NCBI GenBank assembly: GCA_028715725.1
Contig: JAQURG010000022.1
Span: 1-51,661 of the forward strand
Origin: Methylococcales bacterium
GTDB lineage: Bacteria > Pseudomonadota > Gammaproteobacteria > Methylococcales > Methylomonadaceae
Length of the DNA stretch: 51,661 nucleotides
Reading direction: 5' to 3'
Positions 51,128 through 51,661 of the stretch are shown here, piece by piece (within the stretch, counting starts at the first letter, position 1; every line of letters begins with the position of its first letter). The notes beneath the pieces were generated by a model, which did not search any database, had not been told where the DNA came from, and saw only the letters and a program-made list of their open reading frames with translations. Position numbers and translations under genes: made by a program.

Positions 51128-51661
51128 GGCGCAACCTCTCCCTTATGTTTGTCAATAACAGCCATCAGCCAATCCCATGCTTCCAATTCTCTGGCGCCAG
51201 CAGTTTTTTCGAGTCCGATACGCAGATAATCTATCTCAGATTCTATTTTTTCCAAAGGCAGTCTGTTCAACCGGCTGGTCAGGATGGCCAGTTCCAATAC
51301 CGAATACTGGGCGCGGTTAAAGCCTGTAAAAGGAGCGTGATTCACGGTGTGAACCGCCTTGCAAAATAATTTCGGCCGGACAGGATCGTCTTCAATTCGT
51401 ATCAATTCAACTTCGGTATGGGCTAAAGCGCATTGAAGAACCTGACCGTTAATTTTCTCTGCCGCCTTTAATGGCCAGTTCCTGCGGCCGGTTAAACAGC
51501 CTGCGAAAATCCGCACATCATCGCAATAGTTAAATACCGCTGTTTTGCTTTGCAGCAGATTATCGAGCGTTATCGAAGGGCGAAACGGCAGAATAATAAT
51601 GTCATCATCATTAACATGAATGCCCATCGGGGCAATATGGACTAACTTTGAATTATTCTGA
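51124..51661 (-). CDS. DUF447-family protein, N-terminus beyond the window
   Basis: The gene is open through the right edge. An in-frame reading upstream of the ATG at 51627 gives SKLVHIAPMGIHVNDDD, which is the typical start region of DUF447 proteins (..HIAPMG), so the annotated ATG is internal. The family has a flavin-reductase-like split-barrel core (ILPFRPSITLDNLLQSKTAVFNYCDD) and a helical C-terminus (AQYSVLELAILTSRL). DUF447 genes occur in the tetrahydromethanopterin/methanofuran gene sets of methylotrophs, but their exact step is not established. First gene of the minus-strand operon. Confidence 0.85.
   Translation of the reverse strand, partial: QNNSKLVHIAPMGIHVNDDDIIILPFRPSITLDNLLQSKTAVFNYCDDVRIFAGCLTGRRNWPLKAAEKINGQVLQCALAHTEVELIRIEDDPVRPKLFCKAVHTVNHAPFTGFNRAQYSVLELAILTSRLNRLPLEKIESEIDYLRIGLEKTAGARELEAWDWLMAVIDKHKGEVAP

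Overview
The window looks like a chromosomal segment of a gammaproteobacterial methanotroph or methylotroph (Methylococcales-like; species not determined). Three things support this. Gammaproteobacterial gene orders are conserved: rhlB / trxA-rho, nudE / yrfG, and a tRNA-Gly(GCC)-tRNA-Cys(GCA) pair. There is a complete ABC system of the type linked to PQQ-dependent alcohol dehydrogenases. The right edge carries DUF447 and DUF556 (MfnB-like) genes from the archaeal-type C1-transfer / methanofuran gene set.

Layout. 1-1001: right end of an IS3-family element, a small membrane ORF and a solitary TIR-domain protein. 1083-9935: housekeeping genes (PHP-family RNase AM-like protein, ABC exporter, HdeD-like and TVP38-like membrane proteins, NudE, YrfG-like HAD phosphatase, RhlB, TrxA, Rho). 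9936-13497: class II ribonucleotide reductase split into NrdJa and NrdJb behind a tandem pair of NrdR boxes. 13498-16234: a small accessory patch with a duplicated nrdJb tail flanking a DUF2283 gene pair, a lipoprotein, a 60-bp attC-like site followed by a cassette-like ORF, a cluster of palindromic repeats, and the Rho inhibitor Rof. 16357-22520: a hypothetical protein, a POT peptide transporter, glucokinase and a 1072-aa homologue of phosphorylase-kinase alpha/beta subunits. 23049-29362: a SHOCT protein, a DUF2380 protein, a MOSC protein and a four-gene PQQ-linked ABC operon. 29745-30575: a repeat-containing membrane protein and the two tRNA genes.

30576 to about 37740 is the main accessory region. 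It looks like a compact 7.2-kb integrative element, probably a phage satellite. It has a P4-type integrase beside tRNA-Cys, AlpA, a TOPRIM primase, a DUF3987 (YfjI-like) protein, an SSB-like protein, two tiny overlapping ORFs and a Mor-family regulator, with no capsid genes. Its most striking part is an array of about 19 direct repeats with an exact 11-bp period (core CAAGGTTA) upstream of the Mor-family gene, with five more units downstream of it. It also carries a tRNA-like three-way-junction sequence behind a TATAAT box, repeated GTTACTGCA motifs around the integrase gene and again at the far end, and a decayed tRNA-Cys 3' end at 37718-37740 followed by a terminator, which is a good candidate for attR. 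37783-41980 is a second, more decayed accessory block with an integrase remnant, an MmeI-like fused restriction-modification enzyme and gene debris.

41981-51661: a CorA-like metal transporter, a MASE1-PAS-PAS-GGDEF-EAL protein and, facing it, a tightly packed minus-strand operon: DUF447, MfnB-like DUF556, a MASE1 hybrid histidine kinase and a monohaem cytochrome c. The DUF447 gene runs off the right edge.
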